From positions 620,001 to 684,000 of the forward strand of contig CAWESA010000010.1 in assembly GCA_963811605.1 (NCBI GenBank): a stretch of 64,000 nucleotides of DNA, in the 5' to 3' direction. A model generated the notes under the pieces. It was not told the DNA's origin, did not search any database, and was given only the letters and a program-made list of their open reading frames with translations. This DNA comes from CAVQLX01 sp963811605. GTDB taxonomy: Bacteria; Desulfobacterota; Binatia; DP-6. A program made the position numbers and the translations under genes. This document shows positions 9,228-19,230 of the stretch, in pieces; positions within the stretch are counted from its first letter, which is position 1; each line of letters starts with the position of its first letter.

Positions 9228-10319
9228 TCAAGTAGACCGCCGTTCCAGGACCTCCACGCAGATGCGCGCGACGTGCGCGGCGGCCTCGGGGCGGCCCATC
9301 GCACGGGCGCGGGCGGCCATCTCCCTCCGCGTCCCGGGATCGCCGAGCAACCGCGCGAGCGCGCCGGCCAGCCGCTGCCCGTCGAGCTCACGGTCGAGGA
9401 TCATGCGGGCCCCGCCGGCGCCGGCGATGATCTCGGCGTTGCGGCGCTGGTGGTCGTCGGCGGCGTAGGGATACGGCACCAGGATCGCCGGCAGCCCCAT
9501 GGCGGTGATCTCGGCGCAGCTCATCGCCCCGGCACGCGACACCACCACGTCGGCATCCCGGTACGCCCCGCCCATGTCGTCGACGAAGGCCTCCACCCGG
9601 GCGTCCACGCCGAGCCGGCGGTAGGTCTCGGCGATCCGGGCCTGGTCGGTCGCGCCGGTCTGATGGCGCACCCGGAGCGCCCCGGCGGATGCCCCCAAGG
9701 TCTCGAGCGCTGCCACGCCGGCCTCGTTCAGGTGGCGGGCCCCCTGGCTGCCCCCGAAGATGAGCAGGCCGAGACCGTCGCGCGCCGGGGCGACTGGAGC
9801 GGCCAGCACCTCCGGGCGCACCGGATTGCCGGTGTGGACCGCGCGGCCGGCCGGGAAATAGGACGCCGCCTCGGCGAAGCCGACGCAGACCCGCGCGGCC
9901 AGGCGGCCGAGATTGCGGTTCGCCGCCCCGGGGATGGCGTTCTGCTCGAGGAGCACGACGGGAAGGCGACGGCTGCGCGCCGCCAGCACGCCGGCGACCG
10001 ACGCGTACCCGCCCACGCCGACGACGAGGCGGGGGCGCAGTCGCGCGAGCAGGCGGACGGCGCTCGCCAGTCCCCGCGCCAGCGCACCGGCCCCCAGCAT
10101 GGCGCCGCGCACGCCCCCGCCGCGGACCTGCCGGCCGGGGAGCAGGTGCAGGACCTGACCCGCGGCGGGGACGAGCCGGGCCTCGAGACCGCCCGGGCTG
10201 CCCACGAAGGTCACCCGCAGCCCGCGCTCGAGCAACGCCGCGCCGAGCGCGAGCGCGGGGAAGACGTGGCCACCCGTCCCGCCGCCGGCGATCAGGACGT
10301 CGAGACGGGCATCGCTCAT
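9228..10319 (-). CDS. murG: Undecaprenyl-PP-MurNAc-pentapeptide GlcNAc transferase MurG
   Basis: GT28 glycosyltransferase that converts lipid I to lipid II on the cytoplasmic face of the membrane. The 363-residue protein begins with the donor-loop strand LIAGGGTGGHVFPALAL and has VVGVGGYASVAG, EQNAIPGAANR, LIFGGSQGARHLNE and the UDP-binding VVSRAGAMSCAEI motif. The ATG overlaps the ftsW stop in an ATGA arrangement. Confidence 0.96.
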   Translation of the reverse strand: MSDARLDVLIAGGGTGGHVFPALALGAALLERGLRVTFVGSPGGLEARLVPAAGQVLHLLPGRQVRGGGVRGAMLGAGALARGLASAVRLLARLRPRLVVGVGGYASVAGVLAARSRRLPVVLLEQNAIPGAANRNLGRLAARVCVGFAEAASYFPAGRAVHTGNPVRPEVLAAPVAPARDGLGLLIFGGSQGARHLNEAGVAALETLGASAGALRVRHQTGATDQARIAETYRRLGVDARVEAFVDDMGGAYRDADVVVSRAGAMSCAEITAMGLPAILVPYPYAADDHQRRNAEIIAGAGGARMILDRELDGQRLAGALARLLGDPGTRREMAARARAMGRPEAAAHVARICVEVLERRST

Positions 10320-11491
10320 CCCGATTCGCGCGCCAGGCCGAGCAGGATCCCCACCTCCGCGAGCGAGATCATCATCGCTGAGCCCCCGTACGAGACGAAG
10401 GGCAGCGTGAGTCCCTTGGTGGGCAAGGTGCCGAGCGCGACGCCGAAGTTGAGGAGGCCCTGCACCACGATCAGCGTCGTCAGCCCGAAGGCGAGCAGCG
10501 ACCCGAAATCGTCCGGATGGCGCGCCGCGATGCGCAGCCCCCGGAACGCCACCAGGCCGAAGAGCGCCAGCACTGCCGCCGCCCCGACGAGGCCGAGCTC
10601 CTCGCCGATGACCGAGAAGATGAAGTCGGTGTGCGCCGCAGGCAGGTAGTACATCTTCTGCTGGCCCTGTCCGAGACCGACGCCCCAGGGTCCCCCCGAG
10701 CCGAAGGCGATGAGCGCCTGGCAGAGCTGGAAGCCGTCGCCGAGGGCGTCCTGGCGGCAGTCGAGAAACGACGTCAGGCGCTTCAGCCGGTAGGGCTCCA
10801 TGATCGCGATGCCGATCAGCGCCGGCGCACCCGCCGCGACGAAGAGCCCGAGATGTCCCAGGCGGGCGCCCGCGGCGAACAGCATGAGCAGCAGGATGAT
10901 GCCCGAGAGCGCCACCGTGCCGAAGTCCGGCTCGAGCAGGCAGAGCACGGCCAGCACGCTCACCAGCAGGCAATGCGGCACGATACCGTACCAGAACTCG
11001 CGGACGCGCTCGCCACGGCGGGCGAGCGAGCGGGCGAGATAGAGGACGAGCGCGATCTTGGCGAGCTCGCTGGGCTGGAAGGTGAGCGGTCCCAGGGCCA
11101 GCCAGCGGCGCGCACCGCTGCGCACCGTCCCGATCCCGGGCACCAGGACCACCACCATCCCCACGATCGCGATCGCCAGCAGGGGGTAGGCGAGCGCGCG
11201 GTAGCGGTTCGACCCGGCGCGCATGGCGGTCACGCAGAGCCCGATCCCGATCGCGATCGACATCAGGTGCTTGCGAAAGAAGTGGAGCGGATCGCCGAAA
11301 TCGTCGCCGCCCGGGAAGTAGCTGACGTTGAAGACCATCACCAGGCCGAGCGACACGAGCGCGGCGACCGCCAGCACCAGCCACGGGTCGCTCCCGAAGG
11401 TGCGCACGATGCGTGGCCGCTGGTTGGCAAGCGGACCGCGGAACACCGGCCGCGGCTCGAGCGCGGCATCGAGAGCTTCGGCACCCGTCAT
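10316..11491 (-). CDS. ftsW: Peptidoglycan glycosyltransferase FtsW (SEDS family)
   Basis: Multi-spanning SEDS glycosyltransferase that polymerises lipid II at the septum together with FtsI. The 391-residue protein has about ten membrane segments, the conserved FQPSELAKIALVLYLA segment, the LEPDFGT motif with the catalytic aspartate and the C-terminal LPFVSYGGSAM signature. It overlaps murD at the start and murG at the end, both by ATGA. Confidence 0.95.
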   Translation of the reverse strand: MTGAEALDAALEPRPVFRGPLANQRPRIVRTFGSDPWLVLAVAALVSLGLVMVFNVSYFPGGDDFGDPLHFFRKHLMSIAIGIGLCVTAMRAGSNRYRALAYPLLAIAIVGMVVVLVPGIGTVRSGARRWLALGPLTFQPSELAKIALVLYLARSLARRGERVREFWYGIVPHCLLVSVLAVLCLLEPDFGTVALSGIILLLMLFAAGARLGHLGLFVAAGAPALIGIAIMEPYRLKRLTSFLDCRQDALGDGFQLCQALIAFGSGGPWGVGLGQGQQKMYYLPAAHTDFIFSVIGEELGLVGAAAVLALFGLVAFRGLRIAARHPDDFGSLLAFGLTTLIVVQGLLNFGVALGTLPTKGLTLPFVSYGGSAMMISLAEVGILLGLARESG

Positions 11492-12822
11492 CGCAACCCC
11501 TCCACCGCGGCGCGGAACGCACGGCCCCGTGCCGCATAGTCCGTGAACATGTCGAAGCTCGAGCACGCCGGCGCGAGCAGGACGACGTCGCCGCGCCGGG
11601 CCGCGGCCGCCGCCGCGTCCACGGCAGCGGGCAGATCCGCGACCCGCTCCACCGACACGTCGGCCGATTCGAGCGCCACCGCCAGACGGTCGCGGGCGGC
11701 CCCGAACACGAGGGCCCGCCGCACCCGACCGCGCGCCGCGGCGGCGAGCGGGCCGTAGTCGCCCCCCTTGTCGACGCCGCCCGCGAGCAGGACGACCGGC
11801 TCCGCGAACGACTCGAGGCTCTTCACCGTGGCGCCGACGTTGGTCGCCTTCGAATCGTCGAACCAGCGCACGCCGGCGCGCTCGGCCACCAGCGCCAGCC
11901 GGTGGGGCAGCGGTTCGACGGTGTCGATCGCCTCCTGGACCGCGGCCGGCGACGCGCCGGCGAGCCGGGCCACCAGCGCGGCCGCCAGGATGTTCTCCAC
12001 GTTGTGCCGGCCGGCGAGTCGCGTGCGGGCGAGGGCGTAGCGTTCCTCGGGCATCCCGTGCAGGCGGACGACCGCGTCGCCGTCCGCGAACGCCGCACCC
12101 GCGTCGGTGGCGCCCATCCCGAAGGTGAGCACGCGGCCCCGGCACGCGCCGGCCAGCGCCGCGCACTCCGGATCGTCCCGGTTCAGCACCGCCCAGTCGT
12201 CGGCCTGCTGGGCGGCGAGCAGGCGCGCCTTCGCGTCGCGGTACTCGGCGAAATCGGCATGCCGGTCGAGATGATCGGCGGTGATGTTGAGGATGCAGGC
12301 GACGCGCGGCCGGAAGCGATCCACCCACTCGAGCTGGAACGACGACACCTCCGTCACCGCCACGTCCGGCCGCTCGGCCGCGGCGAGGACCAGGGGCGTG
12401 CCCAGGTTTCCGCCCGTGAAGACGCGGCGACCGGCGGCGGCGAGCGCGCGGCCGACCAGCGTGGTCGTCGTGCTCTTGCCGTTCGTGCCCGTGATGCCCA
12501 CGACCGGGCAGTCGAGCAGCCGGAAGGCCAGCTCGACCTCCGCCCACACCGGGATGCCGCGCCGCACCGCCTCGCGCAGCAGCGGCGCGCCGCGCGGCAC
12601 GCCGGGGCTCGGCACCAGCAGGTCGATGTCGTCGAGGAGGGCCACCGTCTCGGGGCCGAGCCGGAGCTCGACGCCGGGCAGCGGGGCCGGGTCGAGACCC
12701 AGCGCCGTCGCGTCCCGGGCGTCTGCCGCGCGCACCGCACGGCCCCGCGCCACGAGGACGCGCGCCACGGCCTGACCGGTGCGACGGAGGCCGAGGACGA
12801 GGATGCGACGCGGCAGCTCCAT
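11488..12822 (-). CDS. murD: UDP-N-acetylmuramoylalanine--D-glutamate ligase MurD
   Basis: Adds D-glutamate to UDP-MurNAc-L-Ala. The 444-residue protein has the N-terminal ILVLGLRRTGQAVA fold, PSPGVPRG, the P-loop GTNGKSTTTTLV, NITADHLDRH and the FDDSKATNVGAT motif characteristic of MurD. It starts one base after the mraY stop region and ends in a four-base overlap with ftsW. Confidence 0.95.
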   Translation of the reverse strand: MELPRRILVLGLRRTGQAVARVLVARGRAVRAADARDATALGLDPAPLPGVELRLGPETVALLDDIDLLVPSPGVPRGAPLLREAVRRGIPVWAEVELAFRLLDCPVVGITGTNGKSTTTTLVGRALAAAGRRVFTGGNLGTPLVLAAAERPDVAVTEVSSFQLEWVDRFRPRVACILNITADHLDRHADFAEYRDAKARLLAAQQADDWAVLNRDDPECAALAGACRGRVLTFGMGATDAGAAFADGDAVVRLHGMPEERYALARTRLAGRHNVENILAAALVARLAGASPAAVQEAIDTVEPLPHRLALVAERAGVRWFDDSKATNVGATVKSLESFAEPVVLLAGGVDKGGDYGPLAAAARGRVRRALVFGAARDRLAVALESADVSVERVADLPAAVDAAAAAARRGDVVLLAPACSSFDMFTDYAARGRAFRAAVEGLR

Positions 12823-12823
12823 G

Positions 12824-13900
12824 TCAACGCAGCTTGAGGGTGGCGAGCGCCATCAGCGCGCACACGATGGCGACGATCCAGAACCGCACGATGATCTGCG
12901 GCTCGGGCCAGCCGAGCAGCTCGAAGTGGTGGTGGATGGGCGCCATGCGGAAGATCCGCTTGCGCCGCAGCTTGAAGGAGACCACCTGGCCGATCACCGA
13001 CAGGGTCTCCACCACGAACACCAGGCCGACGAGCAGCAGCACGACCTCCTGGCGCGTGATGAGCGCCACCGTGCCGAGCGCAGCGCCCAGCGACAGCGAA
13101 CCCACATCGCCCATGAACATCTGGGCCGGATAGGCGTTGAACCACAGGAAGCCGAGACCCGCCGCCACCAGCGCGCCGCAGAACACGGTCAGCTCGCCGG
13201 CGCCACGCACGTGGGGGATCTGCAGATACTCGGCGAAGATCGCGTTGCCCGCGGCGTAGGCGAACACGGCGTAGGTCGCAGCCGCGACCATGACGGGACC
13301 AATGGCGAGCCCGTCGAGGCCGTCGGTGAGATTCACCGCGTTCGCGGCGCCGGCGATGACGAGCGCTCCGAACGGGATGTACCACAGGCCCAGGTCGGGC
13401 CGGACGTTCTTCAGGAACGGCATGGTGACGTGGCCGCCGTGCTCCGACCACAGGTAGATCAGCGCCGCCGCGACGGCGCCGATCAGGAGCTCCACCCCCA
13501 GACGGAGCCGCCCCGGCACACCGCGCGAGTTGCGCTTGCGGACCTTGGCCCAGTCGTCGAAGAAGCCGATCAGCCCGTGCGCGAGCGTGACCCCGAGCGC
13601 GATCCAGACATAGGGTTGGCTCGGGTCGGCGAGGAGCAGGGTCGCGAGCGCCAGCGTGAAGAGGATCAGCATGCCGCCCATGGTCGGCGTGCCGCGCTTC
13701 TTGGCGTGGCCGGCCGGGCCGTCCTCGCGGATCGACTGGCCGATCTGGAGCGCCGCCAGCCGCCGGATGACGATCGGTCCCAGCAGCAGCGACAGGGTCA
13801 GCGCGGTGAGCCCGGCCACGAGGGTGCGGAACGTGATGTACTTGAAGACGTGCAGCGGTGCCCAGTAGCCGCGGAGGTCGTACAGCAGGTCGTACAGCAT
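12824..13900 (-). CDS. mraY: Phospho-N-acetylmuramoyl-pentapeptide transferase MraY
   Basis: Integral membrane enzyme that makes lipid I from UDP-MurNAc-pentapeptide and undecaprenyl phosphate. The 358-residue protein is the usual length. It has about ten membrane segments, the KKRGTPTMGGM motif, the IGFFDDWAKVRKRNSRG aspartate pair, NLTDGLDGLA and the C-terminal MAPIHHHFELLGWPE loop. The first base of its start codon overlaps the murF stop. Confidence 0.97.
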   Translation of the reverse strand: MLYDLLYDLRGYWAPLHVFKYITFRTLVAGLTALTLSLLLGPIVIRRLAALQIGQSIREDGPAGHAKKRGTPTMGGMLILFTLALATLLLADPSQPYVWIALGVTLAHGLIGFFDDWAKVRKRNSRGVPGRLRLGVELLIGAVAAALIYLWSEHGGHVTMPFLKNVRPDLGLWYIPFGALVIAGAANAVNLTDGLDGLAIGPVMVAAATYAVFAYAAGNAIFAEYLQIPHVRGAGELTVFCGALVAAGLGFLWFNAYPAQMFMGDVGSLSLGAALGTVALITRQEVVLLLVGLVFVVETLSVIGQVVSFKLRRKRIFRMAPIHHHFELLGWPEPQIIVRFWIVAIVCALMALATLKLR

Positions 13901-15318
13901 CAGGCATCCGCCTCGCCGGTCAGGTAGCCCAGCACGGCTTCGAGCGTGGCGCCCCGCGAGCCCTTCAGCAGCACCAGGTCACCGGCGCGCACCGCGGCGC
14001 GTACCCGCTCGCCCGCCTCGGTGTGGTCGGGGGTGACGACGATGCGTTCGGGCGCCATGCCGGCGGCTTCCGCACCGGCACGCACGAGCCCGGCGAACGG
14101 CCCGATCGCGACCAGCAGATCGAGCGCCGCCGTCGCCGCGGCGTGGCCGAGCTCGACGTGCGCGCGCTCGGTCTCGTCCCCCAGCTCGCGCATCTCGCCG
14201 AGGACGGCGACCCGTCGCGCCGCCGTGCTGGCGCGCAACGTCTGCAGGGCCGCGGCCATCGAGGCCGGGTTGGCGTTGTAGGCGTCGTTGATCACCGTGA
14301 CGCCGTTCGGCAAGCGCTGGACCTGCATGCGCATGCTCGGCGGCTCGAAGCGCTCGAGGGCGGCCCGGACGGCGTCGAGCGGCGCCCCGGCCAGCGATGC
14401 CAGCGCCGCCGCGGCGAGCGCGTTCCCGACGTTGTGACGGCCGGGAACGGGGAGCCGCACGTCGGTGGCGACCGTCCCCAGGCACAGGCGAAAGGCGCTG
14501 CCCTCGAGCCCGCGATCCTGCACCTGCTCCGCGCGCACGTCGCCGCCGGTGCCGAAGCGCATCACGCGACCCGGGAAGGACGCGGCGGCCGCCACCACCA
14601 GCGGGTCGTCGGCGTTCACCACCGCGGTCGCCGAGGGGCGCAGGCGCCGGAAGAGCTCGGCCTCGGCCTCCGCCGCCCCGTGCAGCGATCCGACGCCCTC
14701 GAGGTGCTCCGGCGCCACGCAGGTGATGACGCCGACGTCGGGCGCGGCGATCTCCGCCAGGCGCCACACCTCGCCCGGGCCGTTCATGCCGAGCTCGAGC
14801 ACCGCGACCCGCTGCGACGCGCCCAGGCGCAGCAAGGTCAGCGGAAGGCCGACCAGGTTGTTCTGCGTGCCGTGCGTGTGCAGCACGTCGTCGGCGCCGA
14901 ACGCTTCGTGCAGGATCGCCGTCGTCATCTCCTTGGTCGTCGTCTTGCCGTTGCTGCCGGCGACGGCCAGGACGCGCGCCGTCCGCCGGCGGCGGTGGAA
15001 GGCCGCCAGGTCGCCCAGCGCCGCCAGCGTCTCGCGCACCACGACGATGCCGCAGGCGAGCGGCTGCTCCGCGCCGATCCGTTCCACCACCACCGCCCCC
15101 GCGCCGCGCTGCACCGCCTCGGCCAGGTAGTGATGGCCGTCGTGCGTCGCGCCGCGGATGGCGACGAAGAGCTCGCCCGGCCGGATGGCGCGGGTGTCGG
15201 TCGTGACGCCGGGGAAGCGGATGCGGTCGCCGAGGTGCGCCAGCTCGCCGCAGGTCGCCGCCAGCACCTCGTCGAGGTCGAAGCTCGCCTCGGCCGCCAG
15301 CCGTCCACCGGCGCTCAT
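13900..15318 (-). CDS. murF: UDP-MurNAc-tripeptide--D-Ala-D-Ala ligase MurF
   Basis: Adds D-Ala-D-Ala to the UDP-MurNAc tripeptide. The 472-residue protein has the Mur N-terminal fold (VTTDTRAIRPGELFVAI), the P-loop VAGSNGKTTTKEM, LELGMNGPGEVWRLAEIA and the NDAYNANPASM motif typical of MurF. It overlaps murE by four bases upstream and mraY by one base downstream. Confidence 0.95.
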   Translation of the reverse strand: MSAGGRLAAEASFDLDEVLAATCGELAHLGDRIRFPGVTTDTRAIRPGELFVAIRGATHDGHHYLAEAVQRGAGAVVVERIGAEQPLACGIVVVRETLAALGDLAAFHRRRRTARVLAVAGSNGKTTTKEMTTAILHEAFGADDVLHTHGTQNNLVGLPLTLLRLGASQRVAVLELGMNGPGEVWRLAEIAAPDVGVITCVAPEHLEGVGSLHGAAEAEAELFRRLRPSATAVVNADDPLVVAAAASFPGRVMRFGTGGDVRAEQVQDRGLEGSAFRLCLGTVATDVRLPVPGRHNVGNALAAAALASLAGAPLDAVRAALERFEPPSMRMQVQRLPNGVTVINDAYNANPASMAAALQTLRASTAARRVAVLGEMRELGDETERAHVELGHAAATAALDLLVAIGPFAGLVRAGAEAAGMAPERIVVTPDHTEAGERVRAAVRAGDLVLLKGSRGATLEAVLGYLTGEADA

Positions 15319-16814
15319 GCCAGCGCCTCCAGCGCCCGCCGCACCTCCTCGCGGTCGTCGAGGTGGCGCTTCTCGGTGCCGATGATCTGGTAGTCCTCGT
15401 GCCCCTTGCCGGCGACGACGACGAGATCGCCCGGCCGCGCCAGCCGCACCGCCAGCGCGATGGCGGCGGGACGGTCGGGCTCCACGATGTAACCGTGCGC
15501 CCCTGCGCCGGCGCCCGCGAGCGGCGCCAGACCCGCAGCGCGCACTCCCGGCTCGATGTCGGCCAGGATGCGCTGCGGATCCTCGGTACGCGGGTTGTCG
15601 GACGTGATCACGACCAGATCGCTCGCGCGCGCCGCCGCCTCACCCATGAGCGGGCGCTTGCCGCGGTCGCGATCGCCGCCGCAGCCGAACACGGTGATGA
15701 GCGCGCCGGGGGTGAGCGGTCGCATCGCCGCCATCAGCCGGTCCAGCGCGTCGGGTGTGTGGGCGTAGTCCACGACCACCGTGAAGCCCGGCCCCGCGAT
15801 CCGTTCGACCCGGCCCGGCGGCGGCGTGGCCGACGCGATGCCGGCCGCGATGACCTCGGGGGCCGTGCCCAGCGCCCACGCGGTGGCCGCGGCCAGCGCG
15901 ATGTTCTCGGCGTGCGGCGCACCCACGAGCGGGCTCGTGAACTGCGTCGGACGGCCGTCGAACGCCAGCACGCCGCGTGTCCCGTCGAGCGTGCTCCGGA
16001 CGGCGGCGAGGCGCACGTCGGCGGTGGGTCCGCGACCCACCCGCACGCAGCGTCCCGCGATCTCGCCGGCGAGTCGGGCGCCGGCGGCGTCGTCCACGTT
16101 GACGACGGCGACCGGCGCGCGCTTCCCCGACGCCGGCAGCAAGGCGTGGAAGAGCCGGGCCTTGGCCGCGTAGTACGTCTCGAGGTCGCCGTGGAAGTCG
16201 AGGTGATCGCGGGTCAGGTTGCTGAACGCCGCGGCGTCGAACCGCAGCCCGTCGGCACGATGCTGGGTCAGCGCGTGCGACGACACCTCCATGACGACGT
16301 GCGTGATGCCCGTGTCGCGCATCTCGGCCAGCATCGCCTGCAGCTCCGGCGCCTCGGGGGTGGTGAACGGGGCGGGCCGGTCCTCTCCCGCGAAGCGATA
16401 CGCGATGGTGCCGATGACCCCGGTGCGCCTCCCGGCCGCCCGCCAGATGCCCTCGAGCAGGTACGTCGTGGTCGTCTTGCCGTTGGTGCCCGTCACGCCG
16501 ACCAGCGTGAGCGAGGCGCTCGGGTCACCCGCCAGGCGGGCCGCCGCGTGCGCCAGCAGGCGGCGCGGCTGGGGGCAGCGGACGCCGACCGCGCCGGGCG
16601 CGTCCAGCGCGCCGTCGGCGACGATCACCGCCGCACCGTTCGCGAGCGCCTGGGCGACGTGCTGCCGCCCGTCGGTGGCGCGGCCCGCGAATGCGAAGAA
16701 CACGTCGCCGGGCTGCACGCGACGCGAGTCGGCGCACACCCCACGCACGTCGACCCCGGGATCGCCGTCCACCATGACGGCGTCGAGTCCGTCGAGGAGG
16801 GCCCCCAGTCGCAT
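15315..16814 (-). CDS. murE: UDP-MurNAc-L-Ala-D-Glu--meso-diaminopimelate ligase MurE
   Basis: Adds the third residue of the stem peptide. The 499-residue protein has CADSRRVQPGDVFFAF, the P-loop GTNGKTTTTYLL, MEVSSHALTQHR and, near the C-terminus, SDNPRTEDP. DNPR is the motif that selects meso-diaminopimelate rather than lysine, so the cell wall is predicted to be mDAP type. The gene overlaps ftsI by one base. Confidence 0.96.
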   Translation of the reverse strand: MRLGALLDGLDAVMVDGDPGVDVRGVCADSRRVQPGDVFFAFAGRATDGRQHVAQALANGAAVIVADGALDAPGAVGVRCPQPRRLLAHAAARLAGDPSASLTLVGVTGTNGKTTTTYLLEGIWRAAGRRTGVIGTIAYRFAGEDRPAPFTTPEAPELQAMLAEMRDTGITHVVMEVSSHALTQHRADGLRFDAAAFSNLTRDHLDFHGDLETYYAAKARLFHALLPASGKRAPVAVVNVDDAAGARLAGEIAGRCVRVGRGPTADVRLAAVRSTLDGTRGVLAFDGRPTQFTSPLVGAPHAENIALAAATAWALGTAPEVIAAGIASATPPPGRVERIAGPGFTVVVDYAHTPDALDRLMAAMRPLTPGALITVFGCGGDRDRGKRPLMGEAAARASDLVVITSDNPRTEDPQRILADIEPGVRAAGLAPLAGAGAGAHGYIVEPDRPAAIALAVRLARPGDLVVVAGKGHEDYQIIGTEKRHLDDREEVRRALEALA

Positions 16815-18874
16815 CAGGGCTGCGCCGTCGAGCGATCCGGGCGCAGCTCGAGCGCCAGCCGGCGCTCGTCACCGACGGGGGTGCCGGGGCTGGGCTGCTG
16901 CTCTGCGACCCATCCGGTGCCTCGGATCGCAACCGTCCAGCCGGCGGCGTGGGCCCGCGTGAGGGCCTCGCGCATCGAGAGGCCGAGGTAGCTGGGCGTG
17001 CCGGCATCCGCCGTCAGCTCGCCGGCGGGCGGCACCGCGACCACGTCCTCGTCCTCGACGGGCGCCGGAGCCGGCGCGCCGGTTTTCTCGCGAACGTCCT
17101 TCTTGGCCGTCTTCCCTGCCCTGCCTGCCTTGCCCTTCGCCATCTGGACGGCGGGACCGCTGCCGGGCCTCGGCGCCTGCCGTTCCGGAGCGACACGCAT
17201 CGCCTGCATGACGTCGGCGGCGATGTTGCGGAACACGGGAGCGGCCACCACGCCACCGTACGAGGACGTGGTCGGTTCGTCGATCAGCACGAGGATGACG
17301 GCGCGCGGATGGTCTGCGGGGACGAAGCCCACGAACGAGCCGATGCGCTTGTTGGAATACCCATGGGTTCGAGGGTCAACTTTCTGCGCCGTTCCCGTCT
17401 TCCCTGCAACCGTGAACTCGTCGAGGCGCGCCCGCGAACCGGTGCCGCCCTTCTCCTCGACCACACGGCGCAGAAGCTCGGTCGTCGTCGACGCCGTGCG
17501 CGCGCTCAGCAGCTCGCGCACGACCTGCGGCTCGTGCTCGGTGACGACGTCGCCGGCGGGCGACGTGATGCGGCGGACGATGAAGGGGCGCATCAGGTGC
17601 CCGCCGTTCGCGATCGCCGCGTAGGCCGCCACCATCTGCAGCGGCGTCACCGAGATGCCCTGTCCGAAGCTGTGGGTCGCGAGATCGATGCGCGCCCAGG
17701 TCTTGCCGTCGCGCAGGATGCCGGGCGACTCGTCGGGCAGCTCCAGGCCCGTACGCTGGCCGAAGCCGAACTTGCGCAGCCAGGCGTAGTAGCGCTCGCG
17801 GCCGAGCCGGTCGCCGATCTTGGCGGCGCCGATGTTGCTCGAGAACTGGATCACCTCCGCGAACGACAGCCAGCCGTGCGGATGCGAGTCGTGGACCGTC
17901 CACTTGCCGAGCGACCACGCGCCGTTCTCACAGAAGACGCGCTCCGTCGGCTTGACGATGCCCTGCTCGATCGCGCTGGCGGCGAGGATGGCCTTGAAGG
18001 TCGACCCCGGCTCGTACGGATCGGACAGGGCGCGATTGCGGATGCGGTCCTTGTGGCGCGGATTGCCCCAGTCGGAGCGGTCGTTCGGGTTGAAGGTCGG
18101 ATAGTTGGCGAGGGCGAGGATCTCGCCCGTCGCGGGATCCATCACCACGGCAGCGCCGGCTGTGGCCTTGGCGTCCTGCACGCCGGCGGCCAGCTCGCGT
18201 TCCGTCAACGCCTGGATCTCGGCGTCGAGGGTCAGCTCGACCCGGCTGCCCTGGGTCGGCGCGTCGGCCACCGCCGTGCGCAGGAACTCGCGCCCGCGCG
18301 CATCGCGGTCGACCGCGATCCGCACCGCCTGACCGCGAATCTCCGTGTCGAACCGCCGCTCGAGACCCGCGAGTCCCTGGGCGTCGGTGCCGACGAAGCC
18401 GAGGACGTGCGAGCCCAGTTGCCCGTGCGGATAGATGCGACGTGGCTCCTCGAAGTGCCCGACGCCGGGAACGCCGAGCTGCTCGACGGCCGCCAGCTCC
18501 CGCGGCAGCGCCTGGCGCTTCAGCCAGACGAAAGGCGACGTCCCGAGCCGACCCTGCACCCGCGCCACGGGGATGCGCAGCGCGCGCGCCACGTCCGCCA
18601 TCCGCCCCTGCGCGTCGCCGAGCTGGCGCGGGCGGACGTAGACCGAGGGCACGTTCAGCGACAGCGCCAGCAGCTCGCCGCGCCGGTCCACGATCTCGCC
18701 GCGATGCGGCACCAGCGACACCTCGCGGCGATGCTGTCCCGCCGCCTGGCGGGTGAACTCGGGGCCGCGCAGCACCGCGAGGTCCACCGCCCGGGCGAGC
18801 AAGAGCACGAAGCAGCTCGTGAGGAGCGCGGCGACCACGACGACGCGCACGCGGCGGCCGCGCGGCGCCGTCAT
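16814..18874 (-). CDS. ftsI: Septal penicillin-binding protein FtsI/PBP3 with C-terminal PASTA domain
   Basis: Class B transpeptidase that cross-links septal peptidoglycan with FtsW. The 686-residue protein has one N-terminal membrane segment (residues 11-30), a PBP dimerisation domain and a transpeptidase domain with S291-TFK, S345-S-N and K492-TG. An Ala/Lys-rich linker (about 560-605) leads to one PASTA-like domain (about 625-680, LGLSMREALTRAHAAGW). A PASTA tail is more typical of SpoVD-type and deltaproteobacterial FtsI than of E. coli FtsI. The start overlaps the ftsL stop by ATGA. Confidence 0.95.
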   Translation of the reverse strand: MTAPRGRRVRVVVVAALLTSCFVLLLARAVDLAVLRGPEFTRQAAGQHRREVSLVPHRGEIVDRRGELLALSLNVPSVYVRPRQLGDAQGRMADVARALRIPVARVQGRLGTSPFVWLKRQALPRELAAVEQLGVPGVGHFEEPRRIYPHGQLGSHVLGFVGTDAQGLAGLERRFDTEIRGQAVRIAVDRDARGREFLRTAVADAPTQGSRVELTLDAEIQALTERELAAGVQDAKATAGAAVVMDPATGEILALANYPTFNPNDRSDWGNPRHKDRIRNRALSDPYEPGSTFKAILAASAIEQGIVKPTERVFCENGAWSLGKWTVHDSHPHGWLSFAEVIQFSSNIGAAKIGDRLGRERYYAWLRKFGFGQRTGLELPDESPGILRDGKTWARIDLATHSFGQGISVTPLQMVAAYAAIANGGHLMRPFIVRRITSPAGDVVTEHEPQVVRELLSARTASTTTELLRRVVEEKGGTGSRARLDEFTVAGKTGTAQKVDPRTHGYSNKRIGSFVGFVPADHPRAVILVLIDEPTTSSYGGVVAAPVFRNIAADVMQAMRVAPERQAPRPGSGPAVQMAKGKAGRAGKTAKKDVREKTGAPAPAPVEDEDVVAVPPAGELTADAGTPSYLGLSMREALTRAHAAGWTVAIRGTGWVAEQQPSPGTPVGDERRLALELRPDRSTAQP

Positions 18875-19230
18875 CGGAGCTCGATCACCTGTCCCTTCCG
18901 GGGTTCGACCAGCCCGAGCTTGCCGCGTGCCGCGTCGGCCAGCGCCGCCGCGTCCTGGAGGGTGGCGAGCTCGGCGCGCAGCTGGCGATTCTCGTGATCG
19001 AGGCGCTGGCTGAGCTTGCGCGCGGCGGAGAGCTGGTAGCCGACGTCCACGACCTGGAGCCGCAGCCAGACCTGCACGAGACAGAGGAGCACCAGCACCG
19101 CTCCCAGCACGGCGATGCGGCGGGCGATGCGGCTCCGCATGACGCGCACGAGCCGGCGGCGATCCGCGACCGGTCGCACGAGCGGGCGACGGACCGAGAG
19201 AGAGGGCGCACGCAAAGCCGGGGCGCTCAT
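18871..19230 (-). CDS. ftsL: Cell division protein FtsL
   Basis: Small bitopic protein of the FtsQLB complex, 119 residues. It has a basic N-terminus, one membrane segment (RIAVLGAVLVLLCLVQVWL) and a periplasmic coiled coil (SQRLDHENRQLRAELATL), then a VEPRKGQVIEL end. Sequence conservation of FtsL is low; position between rsmH and ftsI and the architecture support the call. The ATG at 19230 has GGAGG eight bases upstream and overlaps the rsmH stop by ATGA. Confidence 0.88.
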   Translation of the reverse strand: MSAPALRAPSLSVRRPLVRPVADRRRLVRVMRSRIARRIAVLGAVLVLLCLVQVWLRLQVVDVGYQLSAARKLSQRLDHENRQLRAELATLQDAAALADAARGKLGLVEPRKGQVIELR